A program made the position numbers and the translations under genes. Of a DNA stretch of 64,000 nt, positions 38,049-49,850 are shown piece by piece. The notes below the pieces were generated by a model, which worked only from the letters and a program-made list of their open reading frames with translations, was not told the origin of the DNA and searched no databases. Source of the DNA: Trypanosoma brucei gambiense DAL972 (taxonomy: Eukaryota > Euglenozoa > Kinetoplastea > Trypanosomatida > Trypanosomatidae); the NCBI RefSeq assembly GCF_000210295.1, contig NC_026744.1, positions 310,001 through 374,000 on the forward strand, written 5' to 3'. The stretch's first letter is position 1. Each line of letters starts with the position of its first letter.

Positions 38049-40934
38049 ATGGAGGAGAACAACGCAACTACAGGGCAGAAGCGAAGGCGCAGAAAAAACA
38101 AACGAGGACGAGAAGCTCAGCGGCACACTGATTCAGATGAACTCCAGCCTCTCGTTTCTTATGGTTCGTTGGCACAAACTCCCCTCTTAGCGGAAGAGCA
38201 GTCAGTGGGAGCAGTGAGCTTGAGCGCGCAGACGGTTGCTGCACCTTCCCCTGTCGTTGTGCCGGAGTTTACGGAAGCCGCTAAGAGTTCACCAAGTAGT
38301 GTTCAATTGCTGGGTGGTAGTACTGTCGCTCTGGTCGATAAGACGGTGGAAAGCCACTTCAGCCTCCACGGCCTTCCGTGTGCATCGTGCGCTTCGCATA
38401 TTGAATCTCACATAGGTGAAATGGGTGGCGTGGCGCAAGTTACTGTGAACTTTGCATCTTCTCATGCTGTCGTCGTCCACAATCCTCATGTGGTGGGGGC
38501 AAGTCGCATCACGGAGGAAATGGAAGCAATGGGATACACCGCTGTACTGATCTCCGCCCATTCAGACGATGCCGAACAGTTAGATAACTTGGGGGTGAGG
38601 GAATTTGAGCTGCTCATTGGTGGAATGACTTGTGGTTCATGCGTTTCAAGAGTGCAGTCGGCTCTTCTGGAGATCGATGTCGTGAAAAGCTGCACGATTA
38701 ACTTTTCGACAGGTACCTGTAAATTAACTATGACCGGGGGTCGCGACTCTCTGAACTGCGTACAAGAAGAGGTGAAAAAGCTGGGTTACACTGCAACACC
38801 TTTGGAGGAGCGAGGGTCGGGAAATGCAGTGGATGTTATGAAAGAAGCTCTTGAGCGAACGAAGGAAATTCAGGCCCATAAGCGTGCCTTTGTCTTATCA
38901 ACCGTTTTGGCGACGCCGCTAGCTGTCTTTATGATCTTGATGACTGTCACCAAGTACTTCGAGGACATTACTACCATGGTCATCGTCAACACTATTCAAC
39001 TATACCTCGCAACACCCATCGTTTTTTACTGTGGTTCTGGTTTCTTTTCTCGCGCGTGGGTTAATCTGAAACACCGTACGTTTACAATGGATACGTTAGT
39101 TGCCCTCGGCGCAGGCTGTTCCTATCTTTATTCGGTGGCGGGGCTGATCACAATGTTTTTAATGAAGCGGCACGTTACAACATATTTTGACACAGCAGGG
39201 ATGCTAGTGGCTTTTATGTTACTCGGCCGCTACCTGGAGGCGTACGCTAAGCGTCATACTAATGATGCTCTCATTAAGCTCATGAACCTTGTCCCACCGA
39301 CGTCACTTGTTGTCACTCCCGCAGGTGATGTTTCGATGCCGTCCTCGACTGTAAAAAAGGGAATGCGAGTTCGCGTGCTCGCCGGTGACCGCGTTCCAGT
39401 TGACGGCGTAGTTGTGGAAGGAAATTCCGACGTCGATGAGCAGATGGTAACTGGAGAATCAGTGCCAAAACCTGTAAGTGCTGGCGGGACTGTTGTTGGT
39501 GGTACCACGAACCTCACGGCCATGATCGTCATAGAGGCAACAAAGGTTGGTGAGGAGGCCGTGTTGTCCCAAATCCTTCGCGTAGTTCGGGAGGCCCAGA
39601 ACAGTAAACCGGCTATTCAGCGGATTGCCGACAAGGTTGCAGCCCGATTTGTTCCCGCTGTTATTATCTTTTCCCTGGTTGTCTTAGCGGTTTGGTTACT
39701 TCTTGGGGCTTTCAACCTTTACCCGAGTGAGTGGCGTGGAAACAATGAATCGACAACGGTCTTTGCGTTTGACTTCTTCATTGCGACGATTGTCGCAGCC
39801 TGCCCTTGCGCCCTTGGCTTGGCAACGCCTACGGCCATTATGGTGGGAACTGGTGTTGGGGCAAAACATGGAATACTGGTTAAATGTGGGATGACTCTCG
39901 AGGCTATGCGCCGCACTCGCTGCGTTGTGTTTGACAAAACGGGAACCATTACGAACGGTACCTTGTGCGTTGTATTCCAAAGGCGCTGGGGTAATGGCGC
40001 TGATGCAGCAGTTGACGCGGTAGGGGCAGTTGAACAACGGTCGAATCACCCAATCTCTCGAGCAATCGCGGTTTGCGTCGCCTCTGATCCTAAAAGTCAA
40101 GTAGCCGCCTATGAAGTAGTGACTTCCACGGTACACAGCGGCCTCGGTGTGAAGGCAACTGTACAACACAAGGACAGCGGTCACCAACTTAACGTTTTCA
40201 TTGGTAACATGGACATGATGTTGAGTTCCGGTATTGATGTTTCTGGGGAAGTGGCTAAGGTTGTGCGTTGGCAGATGGGGCTTGGCCGAACAGTCACTCT
40301 CGCTGCCGTTGATGGGAGCGTACGATTTCTTGCTGCTCTGGCAGATGAGCCAAAGGCAGAAGCTGCTGGTGTCATTCGATTCTTGAAGCGACAAAACATT
40401 CGTGTTTTCATGGTAACAGGCGACAATCCCGGCGTCGCAGCGGCCGTAGCGCAAGCAGTGGGGATTTCTCAGGAGGATGTCTATGCAGGTGCCCTTCCTG
40501 TCACCAAGGCTGCTGTTGTGAAGGCGTTTCAAGAGGAATATCGGGATGTTGTGTTTGTGGGCGATGGAATAAATGACGGCCCAGCACTGGCGCAAGCGAG
40601 TGTGGGTGTTGCCCTTGGTGCGGGTACTGAAATTGCCATTGAAGCTGCCGATGCGGTGCTGGTGCGAAACAGTTTAGTTGACTTGCTAAATCTTCGAGCA
40701 CTTTCCATTACAACAGTGCGCCATGTGTACGGTAATTTTATGTGGGCCTTTGGCTACAACGTGTTGATCCTCCCACTAGCAAGCGGGATGTTGTATCCTT
40801 TTCTGCACGTAAGGGTGCCCCCTGTCGTCGCCGGGGTTGCAATGATTCTTTCGAGCCTTAGTGTGCTTATGTCTAGCCTTTCCATTCGCTGTTTCTCACC
40901 TTACAAACGGGAACAGTTCATTGATATCATTTAG
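38049..40934 (+). CDS. Cu(I)-transporting P1B-type ATPase
   Basis: 961 aa from the ATG at 38049. It exports Cu(I) across a membrane, from cytosol to the secretory pathway or outside. Two N-terminal heavy-metal domains are present: the first has G-L-P-C-A-S-C (Cys 111 and 114), the second the canonical G-M-T-C-G-S-C (195 and 198). Catalytic motifs follow in order: T-G-E-S (468-471), C-P-C in the sixth membrane helix (585-587), phosphorylated D-K-T-G (D629), N-H-P (H667), and G-D-G-I-N-D (838-843). Copper-type residues Y-N (903-904) and M-x-x-S-S (932-936) in the last two helices identify the metal as Cu(I). Size and order match CopA/ATP7-type pumps with two rather than six metal domains. Confidence 0.95.
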   Translation: MEENNATTGQKRRRRKNKRGREAQRHTDSDELQPLVSYGSLAQTPLLAEEQSVGAVSLSAQTVAAPSPVVVPEFTEAAKSSPSSVQLLGGSTVALVDKTVESHFSLHGLPCASCASHIESHIGEMGGVAQVTVNFASSHAVVVHNPHVVGASRITEEMEAMGYTAVLISAHSDDAEQLDNLGVREFELLIGGMTCGSCVSRVQSALLEIDVVKSCTINFSTGTCKLTMTGGRDSLNCVQEEVKKLGYTATPLEERGSGNAVDVMKEALERTKEIQAHKRAFVLSTVLATPLAVFMILMTVTKYFEDITTMVIVNTIQLYLATPIVFYCGSGFFSRAWVNLKHRTFTMDTLVALGAGCSYLYSVAGLITMFLMKRHVTTYFDTAGMLVAFMLLGRYLEAYAKRHTNDALIKLMNLVPPTSLVVTPAGDVSMPSSTVKKGMRVRVLAGDRVPVDGVVVEGNSDVDEQMVTGESVPKPVSAGGTVVGGTTNLTAMIVIEATKVGEEAVLSQILRVVREAQNSKPAIQRIADKVAARFVPAVIIFSLVVLAVWLLLGAFNLYPSEWRGNNESTTVFAFDFFIATIVAACPCALGLATPTAIMVGTGVGAKHGILVKCGMTLEAMRRTRCVVFDKTGTITNGTLCVVFQRRWGNGADAAVDAVGAVEQRSNHPISRAIAVCVASDPKSQVAAYEVVTSTVHSGLGVKATVQHKDSGHQLNVFIGNMDMMLSSGIDVSGEVAKVVRWQMGLGRTVTLAAVDGSVRFLAALADEPKAEAAGVIRFLKRQNIRVFMVTGDNPGVAAAVAQAVGISQEDVYAGALPVTKAAVVKAFQEEYRDVVFVGDGINDGPALAQASVGVALGAGTEIAIEAADAVLVRNSLVDLLNLRALSITTVRHVYGNFMWAFGYNVLILPLASGMLYPFLHVRVPPVVAGVAMILSSLSVLMSSLSIRCFSPYKREQFIDII

Positions 40935-42221
40935 AATTGGTGAAAGAATACTCAACAACGGCACTAATAATTGTGATGAAAAATAATGGTAATAACAAGG
41001 GTAATAATAACGGGTGAGGAGAAGGAGACAAGGAGTATGATAGTTTTATATATTTTAATATGCAGAAAACTTTTGCGTGCGTGCGTGTGTGTAGAGGGGG
41101 GTGGGAGGAGCGGTTACATGCGGGGGAAATACTTTCAGTGGCCGAGACCAGATTTTACTGGCCGCAAAGCATACCAAATTCACTACTGTGCTCAGTTTAT
41201 TATTGTTAATAGCTTACAGGAGCTACCTTCACATTTCTACAATGCGTTACTGTGAAGTACGGTGCAGGTCTCTGCGATTGCATTACGACCAAACAGAAGC
41301 TGAGAAGAGAAGAAACGCGGGCTATATTATGGTAGACATTTACAATCATGGAGTGAGCACTAATGACGAACACACATCCCAATGCCCTTTTTGATTTTGC
41401 GGGCCTGCTTTTATCTTATTTCTTAGTTGTTTATGCCTTTAGTATACACCAAACATAAGTGTGCCACCGGTGTAAAAGTCGTGATAATCCTTCATACACC
41501 ACACATTTTTTCATGTGTTCACGTGATTTTAGGGCTTCTTCCTCCCTTCTTCTTTGGCTGCTGATGATGGTGGTGAAAAATCATTTTGGGGTGACAGACG
41601 GAACAGGTTCTGTTGTAATTGCGGTTCTTAGGGATATATAAATGTGTAGAATAAAAGCAGTGCTAGGGCACCAGGGGTTCCTTTTTTTTGAGTTTTTTGT
41701 GCTGATGTTTGTCGTGGAAGCTTCTTTGTTTTTTATGTTACACTGGATCTCCTCATTTACGCATTCGAGTAATTTATTTTCTGCCATTTGCATGTGCGTG
41801 TACGCTTTTTAATTTTGTTTCTGTTCAATGTTTGTGGTTGTTGTTTTTTAAGGATGTTGAGTATTCATCAGTGTGTTCTCTACTTTACGGTTCCGCGTTA
41901 CGCATCATAATGGGAAATGAAAGAAGGTCAAGGGGGGGGAGTTATATATATATATCTATATATATCATCTGCGTTGTTTGTTGACCCTTATTTTCCATGT
42001 TATTTCCCACTTCTTATTTGTCTTTTTCCCTCTCCTTTTACCACTGTGCTCTTCCATGTCCCGTATTTTCTTTTTTTCCCCCCCCCCATTGCGGTGCGAT
42101 GGGAAACAAACAAACAAAAAGATACTAGCAGCAACAGACGGCGGTAACCAGCCTCGGTTGAGGAATACAATAAAAGAAAAAAAAAGATCTTGTAGCGTCG
42201 GCATAGGAGAAGTAACGAGAG
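40935..42221 (+). other. Intergenic spacer, Cu-ATPase to 169-aa gene
   Basis: 1.3 kb with no gene supported. It contains a short AT run near 41943-41966, and a long C/T-rich acceptor region at 41993-42090 with first AG at 42127-42128. There is no ATG between that AG and 42222. Confidence 0.7.
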
Positions 42222-42731
42222 ATGACAAAATATGAGCTGAAGATGCAGTACTTTGACGAATGGATGATTCGCTGGCGCAAGTTCCAAACCGAATCGGATT
42301 GGGAAATTGAAAAGGGCCGTCAGTGGTGGCGCCGATTCAACATGGCAGTATCCGGTGCATTGTTTTGTGGTCTTGTGCTTTACACATCGGGAACAGCGAC
42401 GCTGAAACGGCAGTACGGCCTCCCACACTTCTTCGATATCGGAGTGGACGGTCAAGCAAAGGAAACAATGCTGAAAACTCTCACCTCCCGCTGGCGTTAC
42501 ACACCACAGGGTTATGGTCGAGTGCTGATTACCGGCGTACCGACGTATATCCTCTTCGTGACTTTGGAACATTACCGCGAGCGACGCCGCATGCAGCAAT
42601 ACTTGCAGCAGAACACGGTTTTTGGTGAGCAGATGCGGCGGTTGCTCAGCACTGGAAAGATTGAGGAGTACCTTCCAGTTAACATCAAAGCCACTTTACC
42701 AGCTTCTCAGCAGGCCATCTACAATTATTAG
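42222..42731 (+). CDS. Small membrane protein with two hydrophobic segments (mitochondrial candidate)
   Basis: 169 aa. The N-terminal ~40 residues are polar with many Trp and charged residues. A hydrophobic segment near 41-58 (V-S-G-A-L-F-C-G-L-V-L-Y) and a weaker one near 104-119 (V-L-I-T-G-V-P-T-Y-I-L-F-V) could cross a membrane. An Arg-rich stretch after the second and a Gln-rich C-terminus follow. Size and shape recall accessory subunits of inner-membrane respiratory complexes, but I see no family motif, so this is only a possibility. The ATG is the first after a strong pyrimidine tract. Confidence 0.7.
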   Translation: MTKYELKMQYFDEWMIRWRKFQTESDWEIEKGRQWWRRFNMAVSGALFCGLVLYTSGTATLKRQYGLPHFFDIGVDGQAKETMLKTLTSRWRYTPQGYGRVLITGVPTYILFVTLEHYRERRRMQQYLQQNTVFGEQMRRLLSTGKIEEYLPVNIKATLPASQQAIYNY

Positions 42732-42778
42732 TGGCGGTGGTGGTCGTGGTCGTGGTCGTCGTCGTTGCACGTTTAATG

Positions 42779-42813
<35 letters not shown>

Positions 42814-44539
42814 AGGAAAAGGAATCCGTCAAGTAGCGATTTCATTTATTTAAGTATGATACATGTGTTGGATTCGATGTGTCGGTGCTTTTTTGTAGGA
42901 TTGTTATAGCAAGGAGATGTGCAGTAGGGGGGTGACAAGCGTTTGTGAGAGTCGGTGACATGAAACGAACAGAGTTTGGGGGAATTCATTCTTCTCTCTG
43001 GTATGCGCTTTAGTTTGTTGTATGCCACAACGGAGCGGAACTTTGTGACGTTGGGGATATGTCCTTTATTTTTCTCTTCTACCCTTCTTATTTTTTTTTT
43101 GTTATTGTGATTTTATTTGTGATGTGCCCTGCTTAACTGACGGAGGAGTCAGAACCCTACATGTTTACTTTTCCCTATTCTCTTTTTAAACTCATGATCT
43201 CTGCAGTGTTTTCACCATCTCTCACTTAGGTTTTTTTTTTAGCATCGTATGTCAACAACAATACCTGCAGTTACTGCGAGTGTGAGTGTTTGGCGAGAAA
43301 CATCAAGGAAGAAGCTTAAGGGAATGAAGCAGTGGCTTAGGATAATTTTATGCTTGAAGAAGAGAAGAGAGAAAATGAGAAAATCTCGCACATAGAAGCG
43401 GAAAGACATAGGTGGGGTCAATGATTAACTATTTATTACACCGTAGGGTAGAGGCTTATGGAAAGGTGAAAATAGTTCCACCATGGCTCATTTTACCAAT
43501 GCAGCAACAACAGTTGGGTTTCCCCAAGAAGCGTTCTCTAATGTATTATATTTGCGGATAGTAACAATTGCTCGTGGCAGAAAATGATTTGCCGCTTCTA
43601 ACTGTATACCTGCTTACGGAGGGGTGTTGCATGGGGGTTAATATTACTTCTTTTTTTTTTTGTAAATACATATGTATGCATATACATATGTATAAGTTTG
43701 CGTGCGTGTATTTCCCCTCCCCTGAAAGTAACTACATCGTGACACTCTGTTTGGTGTTATGTTAGCAACCGTTTCATTCATATAAATTCTACTGTACGCT
43801 ATTCCTCCTCCCCCCATCCCAGATTTGTTGAGGTCGACTCCCTTTTGCTGTCGGTAAGTTATCCATTGTATATGTTGTTTTATTGTTTTTGTTTCTTATC
43901 CTCTCTTCTTTATTTCTTTCTTTTTTTTTTGTGTATGTGTGTTAACGTTGCGCAATCGCATACGTATAATTTGACCATCTCGTTTAATCGATTAAAATAG
44001 GTAGCCTGGGAGCATCCCAAAAATAGCTAACACTTGCTCGGTTATCATCGAAGGAGACTTCGTTGTTTACTTTTTTTTTTCGTGCGCGTTCTTCGGTCCT
44101 GTTTGGTTGGGCGACGTTTACGGAGAGTTTGGTGTTGAGAAAAAGGATATATACGTACAATTTTCTCTTTTGTGTTCACGTTCGTGTGGTTGGTCTACAA
44201 TCCGCGGAAGGTAGCGCAAAGAAAAGGAGGGTTTATCATTTTCACTGCACTTAACACCGGCAGCATCGCAGGCGCTTGTGAAAAGGGGTTTACAACGCTA
44301 TAGACTGTTTGGTTTAACGGTTTACGTGAAGAAACAAAATAAAAAGTACAAAAAAACCAGCGGTTTGTAGGTGTTGCCGTTGAACAAAGGAAAGGAAGTA
44401 AAGAGTGAAGGAAGGAAGAATAGCAAGGGTTTCGGCTACCGTCAACAAACTCCTTACAATTAAAGAAATCAAGAAAGAGAGAGTGCGAGAGAAAGAAAGA
44501 GAAAAGGGGTCTAAAATCAGCACAGTTAAAATAAGAGTG
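42732..44539 (+). other. Intergenic spacer, 169-aa gene to RRM gene
   Basis: 1.8 kb with no supported gene. It begins with a GGT/CGT trinucleotide run (42732-42767) and a (GT)15 repeat (42781-42810). An imperfect palindrome built on CATATG lies at 43668-43691. Confidence 0.7.
42781..42810. repeat. (GT)15 microsatellite
   Basis: Uninterrupted GT repeat 50 bases after the stop of the 169-aa gene, so in its 3' UTR or the spacer. Confidence 0.95.
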
Positions 44540-45349
44540 ATGAGGCCAACAGGAGAGTCTGAGAAGTTTATAACACTTCCAACCGCCTCGCGGGTACTTC
44601 CCACGGGAGGAAGCCCTGCTGATGGCGGTCAGAGGTTGCAAACTACTATGGGCATAGTATCCCACGGCGCTCAACAGCAAAGGCACAACTCCCAGAACAA
44701 TGTTACATGGAGGTTGGGAGTAGATGATAGCGTGGAGTCAAACGGCCTGAATGTTCATGTCCGTGTGCGCGACAGCCGTACTCCAACGCCATTTACTTCC
44801 ATGTTTGTATCGAGCAGTAGCTCCTCGCCCCTGACAGCTCGAAGCATGTCCGGATATCAGGAGGAAGAAACATCTCCATATTCCATCAGCGGTGCTGAAT
44901 ACTTGTCTGCTGGTGAACACATAGCACACACAGCACTAAGTGGGAAATGCAGTTTTTTTTCCTTTCCGGAAGGTTTGCCATCCTTTCGGCCGCCGTCAGT
45001 TCCCGCCGAGCGCACCCACAAATTGTTTATTGGACAGCTACGCTTTGAAATGTCGCTGGAGGCGCTCGTCTGGTTCCTGCACGAAACCATCAATGTTAAT
45101 GTGTGCAACATTGAGAAGCGTGGTTGTGGCTGCGCAATTATTTCACTGTCGAGTGAGGCGGACCGCGAGGCCGTATTGCAGCTGAAGGAACGGCTCCTCG
45201 TTGACATTGGCGGTATGTGGTATGCACGGAGCGATGAGGAGTGCTGTAACCTCCACAACTACATTGATTGCAGCGTTGCACATATTCCACGACCGCAGAA
45301 AGTTCCTCAGCGGCTAGTGGTAATTGAGGAGGCCCGGACGGGCAGATAA
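44540..45349 (+). CDS. Single-RRM RNA-binding protein
   Basis: 269 aa from the first ATG at 44540; the frame upstream is open only to a GTG at 44405. The first ~150 residues are Ser/Thr/Gln-rich and look disordered. Residues ~160-235 form an RNA recognition motif: RNP2-like K-L-F-I-G-Q-L from residue 161, a central helix, RNP1-like G-C-A-I-I-S-L, and a final strand before W-Y-A. RNP1 lacks the usual aromatic pair (the G-F-G-F-V pattern), so RNA contacts may be atypical. Trypanosomes use many single-RRM proteins to control mRNA stability and translation. The very long spacer behind this gene would suit a long regulatory 3' UTR, which is common for such proteins. Confidence 0.75.
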   Translation: MRPTGESEKFITLPTASRVLPTGGSPADGGQRLQTTMGIVSHGAQQQRHNSQNNVTWRLGVDDSVESNGLNVHVRVRDSRTPTPFTSMFVSSSSSSPLTARSMSGYQEEETSPYSISGAEYLSAGEHIAHTALSGKCSFFSFPEGLPSFRPPSVPAERTHKLFIGQLRFEMSLEALVWFLHETINVNVCNIEKRGCGCAIISLSSEADREAVLQLKERLLVDIGGMWYARSDEECCNLHNYIDCSVAHIPRPQKVPQRLVVIEEARTGR

Positions 45350-47887
45350 GTCCGTCTGTCCTGCGCATGCATGTGTGTCCTTTTTGTATTTAATCTTTTA
45401 TATTTCCAACCTTTTCTCGTCCCATTTTTTGACTTGTTTTTTGTTTACTTTTGGGTGGATGGGAGTGCAGAAACTGGGGCGTTGCGATACATGAGGTCAA
45501 CGAAGGTGAGGAAATGTAGTGGACGCGCATGTTGCGTTGTGCTGTAGAGACAGGGAGTTTTTTTTTTTTAATTGTAAATAAAAACACCGACGGAAGACAG
45601 ATTGTTAGTATATTTGGGCAAATTTTGTTCGGTAGTGATAGCTAACGATAACGACAGAAGTTACTCACCATTAACGGCAACCGAAATGGGCACAAACGGC
45701 AAATATGATGAATGAAAATATCGGAAAAGAATAACAGTGGGAAGATACAAATCAATAAAGACAACTTCACAACATAAAAGGGCGGTAAAGCATAAGAGGT
45801 TAACACCTTTACGGGTGTTTATTCATTCATTTATTTATTCATTTATTAGTCGTTATCAATTTTGAATATCAATAACGATAAAGTGATAATAATAACTTTT
45901 AAGGGACGTTTCATTTAATTTAACTCCATTTCTTTTTTACTTGTATGTGTGTATATTTTGAGTGTATGTGCATCAGCGACACAATTTTGTTTTAGTCGTT
46001 TTTATGACTAGAAGATTTTATGGGAAGGTGATGCAACCTTTCTTCTTCCTTTTCTTTCCCTTCCCTTCTCTTCCCTTTCCTTCCCTTTTTTTAAAAAAAA
46101 AATTGACTGTTTCCTGTGGAAAGTGCGTTACCGAAAGAAGCTTCTGCAGGAACGTTTTGGGGTTTTATAATTAAAATAAAAAAAAAAAATTAAAAATAAA
46201 ATAATGATAATAATGAAATAACAACAGTAATGAGGAGAAAGAACTGGGAAAACCGGGCTCGATGGTGACGAAGAAATTCTTTCAAAAGGATTCCGTTACC
46301 TTTTTCTCTTCAAATTAAATAACAACAACGGCAGCGACAAAAACGAAAAACGGAGTGAAAAGGAATAAAAAATATCATAATGAAGAGCGTCACTGGAACC
46401 TCCAACGGAGTAATTCCGTTTCCTCCGGCAGTTTTCAACATCACGATTTAGTCGGATAATCACGGTAATTCTTTTAAAAAACCTTTTTTTTATTTTTGAA
46501 AAGGAATATGTATATAAACATGTGTATTCAAATATATTTAAATCTAAAAGCGGTAGACACACAAACACAAACATATAACATTTATTTATATAATATGAAT
46601 GGGTTTGTTTGCATGTGTGACTGCATATTGTAAATATTCGTCACTATCATAGAAAAAAAAACAAGATTGTACATGTATGATTATATGTAAAACATAAATT
46701 ATAGACCCAATCGACGCACACTTTTTCTTTTGTTTTCCTTTTATTGAAACTTCACCAATATTGACGATGCACCGGAGGGAAAAAAAAGGAAAAGAAATAC
46801 CGTTGGTTATTATTATTATTATTTAAATTTAAAAAGAGAACATTTTTTTTTTTTTGTGCCTCGCTTTTCCACCGCCCTTTTCATGTTTTTATTTTCCCCC
46901 TCTCACCCTTAACACCTGCAAAAAAAAAGCCGTTATTTCAAAGCCCGCTTTCTTCCTTAAATTAATTAAACTCTCGAAATTGCACCTCTACCTGTGTCCT
47001 TGTCCACGAAATTAACAGCAGTTTTTAATTTTCTTTTTCCTCCTTAATTTTATCCCAACATTTTTTTTAATAACCTTTTTAAATTTCTTTTTCTTTTTAC
47101 CTTCCAATCCTCACTTTACTTTCTCTTTTTTTTTGTTTTGTTTTCATTTTTGTCACACTGCCCGCACCCACCCACCCCCTCCATTCCAATAAGCAAACAC
47201 ACACATATATTTATATATATTTATATATATTTATTTATATGAAGAAAGAAAGAAAGAAAAAAATGCGTTTACTCAACACTGTTTAAAAAACACCTCTTTT
47301 ATTTCTCCTTTTTTTAACTTTTAGTTTTGCATTTGTTTTATTGTGCATACGCCGTTTTTTTTTTGTTGTTGGCATTGTTGTAGTGTTCCGTCGCCCGCCC
47401 ATAATGTTCATTGTTTTGTTTTGTTTCAGGTCAGGTTAGAGAGAAAATGGTGACACCTCAAGCAAAAAAAAAATGGTGAAGGAAAATTAATTATTTAATA
47501 AAAGAGTTGGGGAATCGAGAATGCATAACAGGTCGCAGCATCACATTGCCCGTCCTTTTTTTTTTCTCTTTCTCTCCACTACTTTCTTTCTTATTACAAT
47601 ATTAATAATAATTATTATTACTTCCCCCTTTTAAATATTTAAATAATTTTTTCCCCTTCTGGTGTTGTTCCACCGCATCACACGCCTCAAAAACATCTTC
47701 GCTTTAACTCATGCTAACAATTTAAAGCAGCGAAAAATGATTGAATAATTAGCGACAGCATTTATTCAATAATTTTTGCTTGTCTGCTCTTTACAGCTGA
47801 TGGAATGAAATGGCTCAGGGGCAAAAGTTGCAGCTTTTATAATAAAGGCGATGATGGTGTGATGGTGGAGTCATATATATATATATA

Positions 47888-47928
47888 TTTATTTATTTAT
47901 TTATTTATTTATTTATATTTATTTATTT
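47888..47928. repeat. (ATTT)n repeat, AU-rich element-like
   Basis: Tandem TTTA/ATTTA units after a TA run. As RNA this is an overlapping AUUUA array, the core of classical AU-rich elements. Confidence 0.85.
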
Positions 47929-48203
47929 CATTTGCCTGCATTTTCACACCTGTTTTTTCTTTTTGAATTGTGTGTGTGTGTGTACATGTGCATGCATATT
48001 TTGTTTCAATTTTTCATGTATCTTCCTTTCCTATCTTTTTTATTTTTCTTTTTTTATATATATTTATTCAACCATTCATATACACACCACTTGACACTAT
48101 CACGTTTGTCTCTGTGTGTTCTTTTTTTTTTTTTGAAAAAAAAATAATTTCCCATATATATACGTCTTCTATATATCCACGTTTGTGCGCTTATCTAAAC
48201 ATG

Positions 48204-48229
<26 letters not shown>
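48204..48229. repeat. (TA)13 microsatellite
   Basis: The longest pure TA run noted in the gene-free spacer. Confidence 0.9.
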
Positions 48230-48235
<6 letters not shown>

Positions 48236-49806
48236 TATGCATCTGTATTTGATTTTTGATTGATTTGACTGAACTGCGGGCGGCGGAATCGTAAAAGAAA
48301 AAAAGAATGAGGCATTGATTTTTTTTTTTAAAAAAGCAAATATGTAGAGAAGGCGGACACAAATGTACAAATGTGAAACAAATCAGCAACTTAAAAGTTA
48401 AAAGGAGAAAAATGAAAAAAATAAAATAAGGTATGATACATTGAGTGATATGAGGTGTCTTTTTTTTTTTTTACTTAGAGGGTACAGTGTGCACCATTTT
48501 TTCTTTCTTTCTTTTTTTGTTATTGAGGTGTGATTGGGGGGAAAACAGAAACTTTTTTTTAAAAAAAGAAGAATCAATTTTTAATTTTATTTTTACCTTC
48601 ACACAAATAACTTTTTTAAAAAAATATATGTTTTTCTCTTGATTCCCTACCCACCGTTACGGTACTGGATTTCTTTACTTTTTTTTCACCAATGTTTATA
48701 TTTATTACTTGTGCTTTTTTTTTTTGTAAAAAAAAAAGGATTATAATTTTTTTTTAATTATATACCCCTATCTTTCATTTTATTATTGTAAATTGTATAC
48801 ACCATGTTAATTATTTATCTGAAATGAGTGAAAAGGTGATAAATGTAAAAACAAAAAACAAAAACAGCAAAGTGTGGCAGCCCTGTTTCGCTTGAAGTTT
48901 ACTTTGAATGTAGTTGGGCGCTTCCCTTTATTAATATTGTTAATTATTTTTATTTTGTTATGCTTTATTTTACTTTGTTTTTATTTCATTTTTTTTTTCT
49001 ATTCACTGGGTTTTCACTTTGTTGCCTTTTCCTCTTCGTTACTGCCGTTGCCGTTGCTCCTATCGCTCCTCACTGGTGTGGTATCTTTTTGTTTGATTCC
49101 CTTTCTCTTCTTCTCTTTTTTTTTTCTTTCTCTTTATCCCTCTACTATATTACGTTATATTTTAAAATATCCCTCATGTATGATTAAATGGAGACAAGGG
49201 AAAAGAAAGAAAGAACGAAACCTCCTTTACTCGTGTATGCATTATATTACGGCATATGTCACATTATTTTCTTTAAAAAAAAAGAAACATATTCGTACAG
49301 GAGTAGTGCACACTTTATGTTGTTAGGTAGATGCAAAGATATAAATGTATAATACATGCATATATATATATATATTGTGCATATAAAAGGCGGAAGGAAG
49401 CGAAAGAGAGCGTTGTTGCGATATGTTTCTTCAGTTATTTGTGTTGCTGGTGGTGGTGCGTGAGCGAGAAAATAATTAGAATTCGCGTATTAGATGAGTT
49501 GCCGGAGGTTTCCGCTCCCACCACCAAAAAAAACAATATAATAATAAGAACGGCGTGATTCACCGGAGACGTTGCCGTTCATCTTATTTTTTGAGGAGAC
49601 ATGAAAGAAAAGAAAGAAAGAATGAAGGAATCTGTGGGCCAACCAGCTACTCGGGGTTTTTGGAGTGATACATCGTGTCGTTGTGTTTCATAGAATGTTG
49701 GTGCCTTTTTTTTAAAAAAATCGAATAATATGATTTGGACGATCCCTTTAATGTTTTTGTGTGTTGTATTCACCTGTACCCAGTCAAATGCAGTGCGTCG
49801 TGTATC

Positions 49807-49850
49807 GCCTTTTCTCCCCATACCTCTGAAATGATTGTTTGCTCATACAG
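49807..49850 (+). promoter_or_regulatory. Probable trans-splice acceptor for the 398-aa gene
   Basis: C/T run near 49807-49820, first AG at 49849-49850. The leader would then hold a three-codon upstream ORF (49904-49915) whose stop overlaps the main ATG. Confidence 0.45.

Noticed and set aside
39696..40595. 299-codon open frame on the minus strand inside the Cu-ATPase gene
   Set aside because: The + frame is a well-defined P-type ATPase with all motifs intact. The antisense frame shows no domain and no acceptor site, so it is a coding shadow.
42000..42599. 199-codon minus-strand frame across the 169-aa gene and its leader
   Set aside because: Half of it is the complement of a pyrimidine tract. 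Strand is opposite to every real gene here and no domain is recognisable.
43668..43691. Imperfect palindrome of CATATG units
   Set aside because: Looks like a degenerate TA/CATA simple repeat and not a binding site.
44195..44686. 163-codon minus-strand frame before the RRM gene
   Set aside because: Antisense to the probable leader and N-terminus, low complexity, no acceptor on that strand.
46386..46470. Small ACGGA/TCCGT inverted repeat in the long spacer
   Set aside because: Stem of only five bases; expected by chance in 4.5 kb.
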